Shown here piece by piece: positions 23,771 to 34,800 of a stretch of 64,000 bases of DNA; position 1 is the stretch's first letter; every line of letters begins with the position of its first letter. Made by a program: the position numbers and the translations under genes. The notes beneath the pieces were generated by a model. That model had not been told where the DNA came from. It ran no database searches and worked only from the letters and a program-made list of their open reading frames with translations. The DNA comes from Meghimatium bilineatum. Taxonomy: Eukaryota; Mollusca; Gastropoda; Stylommatophora; Philomycidae. The stretch is from positions 33,966,156-34,030,155 of the forward strand of contig CM067315.1 in the NCBI GenBank assembly GCA_034231615.1. Reading direction: 5' to 3'.

Positions 23771-25365
23771 ATTCTCCCATCAATTCATTCCATAAAATGA
23801 CTATATGCATATCAGTGTGTTTGTATACGTGTGTGTTTTACTGTCATATTCCTGACCAGGTGACAGTAATAAATAACACAGGTAAACAAAGGAGCAAGCT
23901 GGCTGGAGTGTGTGTCGGTTGTTTATGAAAGACGTGAAGGTCAAGTGACTTCAAAATGTGAACGTTTTTTTTTTTCTTTTAAATTACTGGAAGTAATTTT
24001 GTTGTATGAGCGGTTTTTTTTATGTAATGAGCGTAGATTGTCAGACAGGTATCGGTAAATAACTTTGTCACTCGTCATATTTCCTTAATAAGGCAACGGT
24101 CGAGATGTAATGGCTTCAATTAAACACCAATTCTTCCCCGTCAGTGTTGTGTGGGTGGGTGTTCCTTTAGCTGGAAGATGATTGGCTCAAACCGTGACCG
24201 GGGGGCAGAGACTCGATCGAAAAAAGTGGGCTGGCTTGACGTCACACATTTTCAGGCATGACCTAGCCTTGAGCGTGTTATCCAATAATATCGCGTGTAG
24301 CATCTCATTCTGGCCACGGCTCATCGACCAAGGCGATCTATAATTGGTTGGAACGATATAGAGCCTCTGTCGTTTATTTCATCATCCCCCTCCTTCTTCT
24401 TTGTAGAATTGCGAAAAAAAAGTAGTAGAGATAGTTCACTCCTCCCTCCCCAGTTTCACGTTGTTATTCATGTTCGAAGTGAGAGTGATGGCGTCGTGAA
24501 AGCCGATTGTAAGGATCACATCGGCAAGTTTAGCAAGTATTTAACTATTTCTCTACCACTACTGCGTACTATACATCAAATTTTACGATAAAATTAACAA
24601 TATACATTCTTTAGTAAGGAAATTCTTGATGTGATTAATCAACATTAAGTTTAGTTTAATTAAATCATTGTGTTAACACCGACAACATCCTGCAAGAACC
24701 ATCGCAATATTCACACCAGCATCTCTCGTTTAGAAATCTGCAAGAATCATGTTTGTTCTTGATATTGGAAGTGTTTCATGCGCATAAGTGGATCTATCTT
24801 GTGTTTATATATCATTTTCTACACGAATCAGCATATTGTGGCACGTTACACACTTGAATCCATAGAAAGTGTAGGCTTGCATTCACAGGTAGACATCATA
24901 ATCAACGAGGATCGGTAAATACAACCTGTGTTTTAAATTAATATACACGAGAACTGTGTGCTCTAGATAATTATAATGTAGACCTATCTTTTAAATACTA
25001 TTGTTGTCCGTTGTTAGTAATGGGTTGTCAACTGAATTTGTTATCAAACATTTCAACTTTAATTTATAGTCGATCTAATAAATGTAGATTTATTTACTTT
25101 GGTTTAAGAGGAAAATAAAGGAATAAGTCGTTATTTAGTGTGTTTGCAATGTATAGATAAACCAGGCCCCGCCTATGTGATATGATAACAATATCGGATA
25201 ATTGATATGTTAATTCATAAAAAAAGAGACAAAAATATTAGACAATATAGCACATTTGATTTATTTTAACTACACTTTTGTTGAAAACATTTTAGGGCCT
25301 AGGCCTAATTAAAAATTAGGCCTAGGTCTACCTACAAATATTGATATTCTTACTCCTAATTATCT
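23771..25365. other. No gene; less repetitive stretch with a palindromic CRE at 24237-24244
   Basis: 24070-24600 is free of obvious repeats. It holds a perfect TGACGTCA at 24237-24244 and an attggttgg inverted CCAAT-like word at about 24345. These short motifs are suggestive only. 24600-25365 is A+T-rich with nothing recognised. Confidence 0.35.
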
Positions 25366-25367
25366 AC

Positions 25368-25875
25368 CAAGATGATATTCTCACTTTATTTCTACCAAGA
25401 TGATATTCTCACTTTATTTCTACCAAGATGATATTCTCACTTGCTACATTTTCTGAGATGCCATTTCGATTTTTTGTTTAGCCTACTAAAATGATATTCT
25501 CAATTTATTTCATGACAGGGGGTCTAAGAATCTTTTCTTGTTTTTTTTCAGGGGGTCTTTTTCTTGTTTTTTTTTCTACCACGATGATATTCTTGTTTTT
25601 TTTTCTACCAAGATGATATTCTCACTTGGTATAGTCTTCTATGATATTCTCACTTGTTATACTCTACCAAGATGATATTCTCACTTGTTATACTCTACCA
25701 AGATGATATTCTCACTTGTTATACTCTACCAAGAAGATATTCTCACTTGTTATATTCTACCAAGATGATATTCTCACTTGTTATACTCTACCAAGATGGT
25801 ATTCTCATTTGTTATACGCTATTGAGATTATATTCTCATTTGTTATACTCTATTGAGATTATATTCTCAACCTGT
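25368..25875. repeat. Tandem array of about 29-30 bp, about 12 copies
   Basis: The unit contains ctaccaagatgatattctca and cttgttatact. It is broken by a less regular section at 25450-25620 with poly-T. Right-edge copies diverge (attgagattatattctc). Confidence 0.9.
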
Positions 25876-26149
25876 TATTATCAAATATGATGATCTAAAA
25901 AAGTAAATATGTTTTAGTCCCGAAGAAACAGTAAATTAACAGACATACATCAATAAATATAGCTAGGCCAGCATGTTAGCTCTGTCAATAGACGTTAGGT
26001 GCCAAGTTTTAATGGAGAAAATACTGTAGACCTACTCTTATGTCCAACAAAAAACACCAGACATAATGAATTTCTAAACAGTGCTGATAATGTAGGACAA
26101 TATTGATTTGATTGTTTCTAACTGTCATGGACATTAATTCAATAGAATA

Positions 26150-26290
26150 GCTTCCACTTATTATAGACAATAATTGTTTCCACCTGTTATAGACAATAGT
26201 TAAATAGTGTCCACCTATTATGGACAATAGGCTAAATATTGTCCACCTATTATAGACAATAGTTATATAGTGACCGCCTATTATGGAAAA
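26150..26290. repeat. Tandem array of about 33 bp, about 4 copies
   Basis: The unit contains cacctattatagacaatagt and aaatagtgtc. Copies are moderately diverged. Confidence 0.75.
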
Positions 26291-26332
26291 TAATGAGTAA
26301 TTACATAGGTAAAGTCTAGGTGCTTGATAAAC

Positions 26333-26551
26333 AAGCTCGTAGATAAGGGGGGGGGGTGGGAGATTTAAACTCTCCTCCTCTTCTTAGCTGATCAGAACAT
26401 GACATTTAGAACTAGCAATGAAGCCAAAAGTAGCTAAGCCATCTCCCACGCCTAATCTACATTTTTTCGCAATAAGTTCAAATTGTATTTCCTATAAAGA
26501 AAGAGGTTAATGCAAATGAAAATAAGTGAATGGCCGAATCTACGGCCCTGG
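26333..26551 (+). mobile_element. MITE family T copy
   Basis: The ends are inverted: left gctcgtagataagg, right gaatctacggccctgg. The interior carries gaacatgacatttagaacta, also found in the copy at 30242-30450. No coding capacity, so movement would need a transposase from elsewhere. A G-run follows the left end. Confidence 0.8.
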
Positions 26552-26559
26552 TTATAGAA

Positions 26560-27000
26560 TAATCAACGTTCAAGGATATAATGGAATTGCCGACACCCTC
26601 TGTCTTACGGAGAAGCAAAAACAATAATCCAGATTACATACGCAGCAAAGTGGAAGAAACAAATGGAAGTGGAAGACAAACATGATGCAATACATCACCT
26701 CCAAAGATATCAACAGACCACAATATTTTGCCTTAGAACAGGACACTGCAGACTGTTAGTGTTGGGTCACCCTTACCGATTGAGGATCTCATACACAGAT
26801 GAATGTCCATGTGGATCTGGAACACATACTTCAGGGCTGCCCGTCATACAAAGAACAGAGCCAGAGGATACAGACTTGAGTCAAAAGCTATGGAGCAGCC
26901 GTTCTGATCTGGAGAACACAGTGTATCCTACCGACAGGCCTGCCAATATAACATGACCACAGATGCTGAACGCAGAAGAAATGGGATTGCCGTGACAGAA
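26560..27000 (+). pseudogene. Relic of an RNase H-type LINE C terminus
   Basis: Pieces in different + frames read FCLRTGHCRLLVLGHPYRLR and then DECPCGSGTHT, matching the RTGHN-RL...C-x-CG pattern of the tail in the long element at 37127-41171. A LW/L-x-K-LW phrase follows (SQKLWSS). Diverged beyond the young family. Confidence 0.65.
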
Positions 27001-27639
27001 GGTTAGACATAGCCCAATATGCCTAATACACAGTAATAAGTAACAAATGTGTGTAATAAGTATTGATTGAAATCGAACATGTATGGGTTGCTGATCCAGC
27101 GGTCCGTAGGCTCATGCTCTTTGACCCATAACACGTATGGAAGAATATAAAGCTATTACACACAAGGGACCTACTCATTGACAATTTGTCTCAGAGAAGT
27201 AATGAACATCAGATAGTGTGTTTACAATTTTGGATACTAGCATTGACACTGTTCTGATGCGGCCATTGCTTCGTTGATCATGTTATACTCGGTGAGATAA
27301 TGCAGAAAGGGTCATGTTCTCGAGCTGGCTAAAAGAAGCGTTAGAGGGACCTCACTGAAAGAATATGGCATAAATCAAGATGTACAAAACAGCAAAAGTA
27401 TTGAGTCAACGTCTATACGCCTGTCAATCCATGGATAAGCAATTAAACTGAGCTACATCAATCAAGAAAGACACTGCATCTTGTGACAAAATGAGAAATG
27501 CAGCAATTCAACAGCGGAGACTAGCTAAAAAAACACGAACAGATGAAACACAATCTACAGTGATCATACTTTGCGTTGCTTGTTCGAGGACTTTAGGTCC
27601 AGCTTATCAGCCATTTAAAAACGTATACACTCAAACTCT

Positions 27640-27800
27640 AGGAATGGGGTTTTTTCGGTCAGATGGTAAATAAAAAAGTCACCCTCTATATGACGTGGAA
27701 ACAGCAAGAACATGAGGCATATCACATAGCTATAAAAACCCTCCCTCCCGGGAAACATACAATATTTGACAGTTGACAAACTCATAGCCAAAGGGGCATA
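27640..27800 (+). repeat. SINE-body copy related to 57775-57960
   Basis: Shared ordered words with 57840-57950: gacgtggaaacagcaagaac / gatgtggcgacagcaagagc, cacatagctataaaa-ccctccc, gggaaa-atacaatatttgacagttga. The tRNA-like head is not recognisable in this copy. Confidence 0.6.
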
Positions 27801-28109
27801 TATGTAATTGAATTTCCTAAGTTGGATGTACCAAATGGTTATTATCACTTGTGATGGACGAGCGAAAACAAACTAACACAATATGTAAGGCATATTATCA
27901 AAAGGTCCAAAGATATAGAATGGAACTCAATTCACCCAAGCAGAAACATTAACTATGCTATTCATAATCTTAGAAGAAAATAAGAATAATTTTTAGTTTG
28001 AGAACAGACTTAAATAACACACAAATAGATTTGAAATTGGTGATACCAAAATGTGCCCCCGTGGATAATTTGCAGAAAAGTGACAAATATATTTTACAGA
28101 AATATCCTC

Positions 28110-28250
28110 TTGATTCTTGATTAGAAACTGGTTTCACAGCACGCGGGACATTCCCATAAATGCTCCAGCAGCCATCCAAGTGTATGTAGACTCAAGAGTC
28201 CCGGTCAGGTGTTGATTGTCTGATCTTCGGAACTTTCCAAAAAATCACAA
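28110..28250 (-). repeat. Dispersed repeat, inverted partner of 63090-63232
   Basis: The reverse complement of 63090-63232 aligns along about 140 bases. Shared words include cttgattcttgattagaaac, tttcacagcacgcgggaca, agactcaagagtcccggtca and ggtgttgattgtctgatctt. No coding capacity. The family is unknown. Confidence 0.75.
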
Positions 28251-28439
28251 GACAAGAAGAAAACTATGGCCAGCTGTGACGACAAGCTCGGGGTTGGTGT
28301 TTACGTTATACATATTTGATGACTTCCATATCAGAGTCCGACTCCGAGTGGACGACGAAGAAGACTTTTTTTTGACAATGGCAACCCATTAAACGCATTT
28401 TACCGTTGACTATGAGTTTGTCATAGCATATAGCCTTAA

Positions 28440-28604
28440 TTGTATAACTAAGTTTTTTTTACTACGAACATGTGCGTTTCCTGTGGCGACATATGGATGT
28501 GAAGCATGGGCACTAAATGAAACAGTGGGCAAGAGAATAACATCATTTGAATTAAATTGCTATAGAAAAGTTCTGAGAATACCGTGCACAGCAACGAAAA
28601 CAAA
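28440..28604 (+). pseudogene. LINE post-RT fragment, outer element of a nest
   Basis: A + frame reads RTCAFPVATYGCEAWALNET, then ITSFELNCYRKVLRIP, then TATKTNQEML. This is the conserved LP/FPVATYG(C/S)E-W...R-x-LRI stretch after the RT of RTE/CR1-like LINEs. Its continuation is interrupted by a minisatellite and a second LINE, and resumes after 29940. Confidence 0.75.
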
Positions 28605-28843
28605 CCAGGAGATGTTAGGAACAATTAACTAAGGCTAATTTCTAAACACTATAACAAACCAGGAGATGTTAGGAACAATTAACTAAGGCTAGTTTCTAAA
28701 CACTATAACAAACCAGGAGATGTTAGGAACAATTAACTAAGGCTAGTTTCTAAACACTATAACAAACCAGGAGATGTTAGGAACAATTAACTAAGGCTAA
28801 TTTCTAAACACTATAACAAACCAGGAGATGTTAGGAACAATTA
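28605..28843 (+). repeat. 54-bp minisatellite born from LINE sequence, about 4.5 copies
   Basis: The unit contains aacaaaccaggagatgttag, gaacaattaactaaggcta and tttctaaacactat. The first copy continues directly from the TNQEMLGTI codons of the outer LINE. Two further copies lie beyond the inserted LINE at 29850-29940. Confidence 0.9.
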
Positions 28844-29849
28844 TTTATCCATCAAGCTAAACGACTCCGTAGACAACTTACAGACCTACCTGAAGTTGAC
28901 AGCCCCTTAAGGCCTGTACCAGAACAAACCCCGTGGAGTGAAAGACATGGAATGCCAATATACATTCAGACCCATGTGAAAGGAATACTAAGCGAGGACG
29001 AACAGAACCGTGTGCAGCGAAGGACAGTCACCCTCAGTTTCTTGGATGAGGAATATCCACAAGATATATGGGTCAGAGTATACACAGATGGGTCAGCACA
29101 GAATGCCGTAAGGAATGGAGGTGCAGGTGTATATATAGAATATCCACACAAGCCTAGAGATACAATCAGAACACCAACAGGAAAATTCTGCAATAATTAT
29201 GATGCAGAAATCCAGGCAATTAGTGTGACAGCTAAAAAAAACTGCTGAACTCCAACTCTCACCTACAGCCTGTGGTATTCCTGACAGATGCGAGGTCAGT
29301 GCTTCAAGCTCTCCAGTCTGGAAAACTAACAGACTTGAAAAAACTACTTAGCGAATTGTCTTACCAGTATAGGATAACCATGCAGTGGATACCCTCTCAC
29401 TGTGGAATACCAGGAAATGAAAAAGCAGACCAACTGGCTAAGGAAGGTGCTGCCGACGACCAACCAGATATGCCAATCACCTACCATCAGAGACAACAGA
29501 TGATCAAGTCAATAAGAAAGCCACGAACACCAACACAAGATGACTATCATATTATAAACAGACCAGAACAAGTTATAATTCTACGTCTCAGAACAGGACA
29601 CAACCGACTCCGCATGTATACAAAGTTCAAGATTGGCAACACGGCCATGTGGACAGGTAGCACAGAGTGCCAAACATATACTTCAAGAGTGTTCTGGGCA
29701 TGAAACGCTGAGGCAGACATATTGGCCAGAGGAAACAACACTGGAATCAAAGCTCTATGGGCCACTATGAACTACAAAAGACAGTGAGTTTTATTAAGGA
29801 TACAGAATTACAGATATAGACATGTTTCAAGTGAACGAAAGAAGAAGAA
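28844..29849 (+). mobile_element. 5'-truncated APE-RT-RNase H LINE copy in a minisatellite
   Basis: The sequence from tttatccatcaagc to the (GAA)n tail matches the 3' quarter of the element at 37127-41171 in the opposite orientation. ggaacaatta occurs at both edges (28834-28843 and 29850-29859). The repeat provides these words anyway, so the duplication is likely but not proven. RNase H motifs are present: YTDGSAQNAV, YDAEIQAI, TDARSV, and GIPGNEKADQLAKEG. A frameshift near 29240 (a longer A run) splits the frame, and a short deletion lies in the C-terminal Cys/His region near 29612 and 29657. Confidence 0.88.
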
Positions 29850-30150
29850 GGAACAATTAACTACGGCTAGTTTCTAAACATTATAACAAACCAGATGTTA
29901 GGAACAATTAACTAATGCTAGTTTCTAAACACTATAACACACTGACCACTGAAAAAGCTTATTTTTTTTCGGTCACATTAAGAGACTTGACAGTATGGAG
30001 AAAGTGTTACTGGAGGGGATGATAGAAGGTAGCGTGGGCAAATTCGCACAGGATTCCGTTGTACAAGAATGCCAGCACATGTCACTAAAAGAGGCAGGAT
30101 AACTTCCTCAAGACCGCGGAGAATTCAAGAGATGCATAGGGAAGACTACG
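29850..30150 (+). pseudogene. Minisatellite remainder and resumed LINE C terminus
   Basis: About 1.7 copies of the 54-bp unit precede FFGHIKRLDSMEKVLLEGM at about 29960-30020, then MSLKEAG and RGEFKRC. This is the tail of the same outer LINE that starts at 28440. Confidence 0.7.
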
Positions 30151-30241
30151 TTCTGGAAATAATGTCTCATATAATGATAGATTCAATACAGCCCACAAAT
30201 TATGTGTTGATCTTCACGTCCAGATTTGAAAATGTTAACCA

Positions 30242-30450
30242 ACCAGGCCCGTAGATAAGGAAGGGGCTTGGGGATGTTTAAACCCCTCCGTTAGCAAATC
30301 TGAACATGACATTTAGTTCTAGGAACTTAACCAAAAGGACAATAAAATCTCCTCCCATAACAATTTTTCACAAAAAGGTATTCCAAATTAGGCAAGAACC
30401 CCCCCCCCCTTTTTAAACAAAAATAAACATGTAATCATATCTACGCCCTG
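30242..30450 (+). mobile_element. MITE family T copy
   Basis: The left end ccaggcccgtagataagg and the right end atatctacgccctg are inverted. The interior has gaacatgacatttagttcta and taaccaaaag. A poly-C run lies near the right end. Confidence 0.8.
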
Positions 30451-30466
30451 CTACCAACAATTTACA

Positions 30467-32796
30467 TCTAGATACAAAAGGGAAATAACTAAAAAAGACC
30501 CTGATTTTAGAAGCACCTAAAGCTGATACTAGGATACATTAAAATTATACTCAAAGTTACTCACGTTCTACGATAATTATCAATAAAATGGGATATAAAT
30601 AACCGAATTGACTACTATTGTACTGACATTACCTATGTCATTTAAATAATTGGTCAAAATATATTTCAGGTAAAGCAATATCAACATCACGAACGCTGAT
30701 AAAACACCGGTTGTAGTTTCTGAAAAAATGTCCCGAGCGAGGATGTTTTAGTGATATTAAAATGTGAATGTTATTATTACTAATGTGAAGGAGTGACATG
30801 ACATAGCCAGTGATATGACACAGAAAGAGTAAGCGGGAAAGTAAACGGGTGTGTGTGTTTGTAGATATATATTTTTCAAATAAGGGATTTTAAGATGGCA
30901 GGTTGTGTATAGAAATTATAGTATAGTTAATTTCTGCATAAGAATAGGTGTGTGCGTGTAATGTTTTCAAGGCGTGCTCACGTGCGTGACGTAGGGTGAT
31001 TCGCAATATTGAACATGACTGAACCGCGATACATGAACAGTGAACATACTTTAGCACACCTGAGACATTGGGGAATAGATAGGTACATCAAAGACAATAG
31101 TTTAACACCTGCATGATCTTAGTTATAACAAACACATTTACTCTAGCAGGTGTTTAATAATTACAACAGAACACCACACACTATGGATTTTCGGCATACA
31201 AGCTGGTATATACAACATCATCACATGCCAAGGATTTACACAGACGAGCTGGTAAATATAACATACACTTAGGATTTACACAGACAAACTAGTAAATATA
31301 AAACACATCTAGGATGTACACAGACAAACTAGTAAATATAAAACACATCTAGGATGTACACAGACGAACTGGTAAATATAAAACACACCTAGGATGTACA
31401 CAAAGAACATCGTATACACAGTAGAATACATGCCGATACCATAATACGCTCAGCAGCACACATCACATGCAGTTCCAACGCATTCATCAAACACACCAGG
31501 AAACATCACACGAAATACATCGAAAGTGCACGCGTAAGGCACAATTACACAACAGACGGACGCTAACTGAAGATCACTATTGTGTTCATCACAAACAGTT
31601 CATCAACACCTGAATCTTCTACACAACAAATATACATCAAAACATGTATATCACAGCCAAAGACGGATAACCTTTATAGGTTGACAGGCCGAATGAGCAC
31701 TTTGGGTGCGAAATTGTGCCAGAAAATTTAGATTAACAAATGTATTCCCTCTGAAGTAGCAAGTAATATTAACTGTGGTCAGTGGGACAATGCACATAAT
31801 ACATGTAAACCAGCCAATGACTGGTTTACAGCGAAAAGAAAGAAAGAAAACCAGCGTTTAAGAAACGTAACAAAAAAACAACCCACACAGCACAGGTACA
31901 TATTAGTAATTACACTACACACAGCACAGGTACATATTAGTAGTTACACTACACACAACACAGGGAAACAAGCACAGGTACATTCAACAAGACAACACAG
32001 GAATAACTATTTAAATATAACACATGGAAAATATTTAGTTGGTCTATATCAAGAACGAGAAAAATAAATCCAGAAATGATCCAAAATAGACTATTTACAG
32101 AATAATAGATAATTAAAATAGATACAAACGCAGAAGGAAAAAATATACACAGCAGGGTCGAAGATATATCTTTATAAGGCCACATGCACCTATTTTCGTG
32201 CATTAATTTTCAAGAAATTTTTGTAAACGTTCATTGGAAAATTGTTGATTAGCACACATCAGTACTACAAGCCATGTTCTGATTTCATAACAGGGGATGG
32301 GGTTAAAACTTCCACCCCCCCCCCCATTTACGGGATTACTACGTAGAAATTATATGTGAATTTTTGTGAATGCAACAACTGTATATTAACTAATTTAATG
32401 CAACAACTACATATTAATCAATTTGTAAACTTATTTTGCATATATTTATTTAGCGTTGCATGGTAATGTTATATAACAACTGAGCCTAACATCAAGTTTT
32501 TAAAAAAAAAGTAGCTAGAACATTGCTCATTACCACATCAGACTTGAACTCATCAATACGTTCATATCTTTTGGTTGCGACTCCAGACCACTTGTACCTG
32601 CAGACAATGAAGTTGGTTTATTTGATTGTACATTATCACCACTGACTCACGATTCCTGGGTATATGACTGACTCATCTATGGACATATAACTACTGGTTC
32701 ATCCCTGGACATATCACTCACTATTGACTCGTGATTTCCAGTTTTGATGCCGTATACAATGATTTGGCTTTCGTAATGTCCCTCGTTCTATCCCAG
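30467..32796. other. No gene recognised; tandem array at about 31225-31400
   Basis: 31225-31400 holds about 4-5 copies of a unit of about 40 bp containing aggatgtacacagacaaact and agtaaatata. A 2-copy repeat (cacagcacaggtacatatta) lies at 31888-31950. The remainder is A+T-rich with no recognised coding. Exon 1 or promoter elements of TFAP2 may lie here or further upstream, but I see none with confidence. Confidence 0.45.
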
Positions 32797-33135
32797 GGAA
32801 ACGTGACAGTTGCACCACAACCCAAATTCTACATCGACAACAGCAATCATCGTCACATCTTTGGCGGCAACTCTATCAATATCCACAATGACAACAACGT
32901 AGAGGATTGTGTTGACAGTAAGAACATCTCGTTAATATCTGTTCTGCAACAACAGAAGCTTAACAATCACAAGCACGGATTATGTGGAAGTCTACAGCAG
33001 CGGCACAACAAAGTGGATAGTTCAAGTACCAGCGACAGCAACATCACTGACAGCAGCAATATCTACATTAATTCTGACATCTACCGCCATCAACAGAGCA
33101 TGCCTTCAGCTTTTGGGTCGTATGACATAACCGAG
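32797..33135 (+). CDS. TFAP2: Likely upstream exon of TFAP2 (N-terminal region)
   Basis: An open stretch of 113 codons lies between an acceptor with a pyrimidine tract (ctcgttctatcccag, ending 32796) and a donor GAG|GTGAAG after 33135. Both ends are phase 0, so it would splice in frame to 45519. The peptide is rich in Asn, Ser, His and Gln (ISLISVLQQQKLNNHKH), as in transcription-factor N termini. It ends SYDITE, which, joined to DRRPDL, resembles the YEDCE|DRHDG and YEDIYE|DRHDG junctions of vertebrate AP-2 proteins. An alternative is a first exon starting at the in-frame ATG at 32776. The sequence itself does not align with a family domain, so this is inferred from phase, composition and position. 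Confidence 0.55.
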
Positions 33136-33234
33136 GTGAAGATTTTGTGTGTTTTCGTCATGTAGTGTCCGTAACATTTTATAACTCACTCCCTCTCTCT
33201 TTATCTATTTTTCTCATTCTCTCTTTCTCTTTCA

Positions 33235-33450
33235 GTGCGTCGTTTCATCGTTTACAGCTTGACTGCGATATCTGCTAATTTCGACTTTATATATCCGACA
33301 TCAGCATTTCTTCTGGATCACTTTGATCCTATATGTTACCGCCAACTTCACCCCAAATCTCAGTCGCCTCTTTCGACATGCATAGAAGTAAAGAGTATTG
33401 CTAATTTTTTTGCTCCCCTTTTGGACCCGACATCACACGGGTAATATGTA
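33235..33450 (-). repeat. Dispersed repeat, inverted relative of 46349-46570
   Basis: The + strand words cgatatctgc, catccgacatcagc-like and ggatcactttgatcctata correspond to the reverse complement of 46440-46560. The open frames over both (VAISAPFG..., TAISANFD...) are therefore repeat artefacts. It extends family A upstream of its gtcggatgt landmark. Confidence 0.65.
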
Positions 33451-33594
33451 TGATGATAAAGTGAACCTCTTAGTTGCGAGAAGGTAGCTTAGCAGACCAT
33501 AGAGGAAACCAGATATGACATGTAGTGACAATAATGTTGTCACAGATGACAAGTTGTCAGCCTATTCCCCAACCTCCTTGAGCAGCCTCCTACA

Positions 33595-33735
33595 TGTCAG
33601 AGGAGAGTGGTAGTCTAGCTGCTAGTTAGATTGTATACTATGCAGGGTTACAGCGTGTGAGGTTCGAAACCAAGTCCGCACAAAAAGAAATATCTAGGTC
33701 GTGATTTCTCGTCTGGCATGACCGCTCCTCCAGTC
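33595..33735 (+). repeat. tRNA-headed SINE-like copy
   Basis: A word tagctgctagttagattg stands in the A-box position and gaggttcgaaacc in the B-box position (RNA polymerase III internal promoter), about 45 bases apart. A non-tRNA body (gtgatttctcgtctggcatg) follows. The acceptor stem does not pair, so it is not a functional tRNA. Confidence 0.5.
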
Positions 33736-33834
33736 GACCCAGTTGAAAATGGGTACTTCACGCATAGTTAGGGAAGGTAAACACATCAAGGAAGGGAATC
33801 GGCCACCCCACCTAATAGTTGCCGTGGCTTAGAA

Positions 33835-34800
33835 CATGATGAGTTATCTTCAACCCCGACGACAGGTTGCTTGAGTGGGGACCTACCTTTGCCTTTACGC
33901 CATTATTGTCAATTGCCACTATGTTTAAACTTTGCGTCGCAATGTAGGTAAAATAATGGGAAATGGAAAATGTAGGTAAAATTATGGGAAATGGCAAATG
34001 CGTCATTTTAGAAGGATGATTCCTGATGAAACACCAGGTCTTATATTTGTCGATGGTTACGGTATATTTCATCACTGGTTGGTTGGTCTTGCCACAACGT
34101 CTTCCTGACCCGTCCGTGTGTTGGTGGGGCCCAAAAGGGAAGCAAAGAATAGCTACACTGTTACGTAACACGGTTATTGTAGGATGGGACTAATGACATA
34201 TCTCTTCAGCATCCATATCATGGGATCTCTTCAGCATCCATATCATGGGATCTCTTCAGCATCCATATCATGGGATCTCTTCAGCATCCATATCACTTAG
34301 TGGGTCAAAGTCGCTGAAAATGCATGATGTCGGATGTGTCAGACCGAAAGGCGCAGATACCATATGAGCTAACCATATTATAATTGTGCTTGAACCATTC
34401 TCTGAATCATGCTCTAAAAAACCATACTTTAAATGCCATAATCATGCTCTAATCATACTTTAACTGTACTCTAGCTGTGCTTTAACCTTACCCTAACTGT
34501 GCTTTAACCATTCGCTGAATCATGCTCTAAAAAACCATACTTTAAATGCCATAACCATACTTTAACTGTACTCTAACTGTGCTTTAACCATTCTCTGAAC
34601 CATGCTCTATGAACCATACTATAACTGCTGTAACCATACTTCAAATGTGCTCTAACCATACTTTAACTGTGCTCTAACAATACTCAATCTGCACTCTTAA
34701 CTGTGATCTCTCTAACCATAATCTTAGTACATGAAAAGTTATCTTCAGCCCCGACGGCAGGTTGCTGCCACGGGACATACCTTACCTTTTTTTAAACCTT
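33835..34800. repeat. Repeat pair flanking two tandem fields
   Basis: A segment of about 60 bases (gttatcttcaaccccgacga, caggttgct-x-gggacctacc) at 33840-33900 recurs in direct orientation at 34737-34795. Between them are four copies of a 25-bp unit (catatcatgggatctcttca) at 34195-34300, a family A start (gtcggatgtgtcagaccgaa, 34330), and degenerate ctctaaccatactttaactg repeats at 34385-34715. The paired ends could bound one composite element, or be two copies of a small repeat. Confidence 0.6.

Noticed and set aside
23448-23810. A 120-codon minus frame as a gene
   Set aside because: Reverse translation of dispersed family A; no domain.
32890-32930. VEDCVD inside the candidate exon as the AP-2 YEDCED motif
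   Set aside because: The position (mid-exon) does not fit; in AP-2 the motif ends the exon before DR. The match is likely chance.
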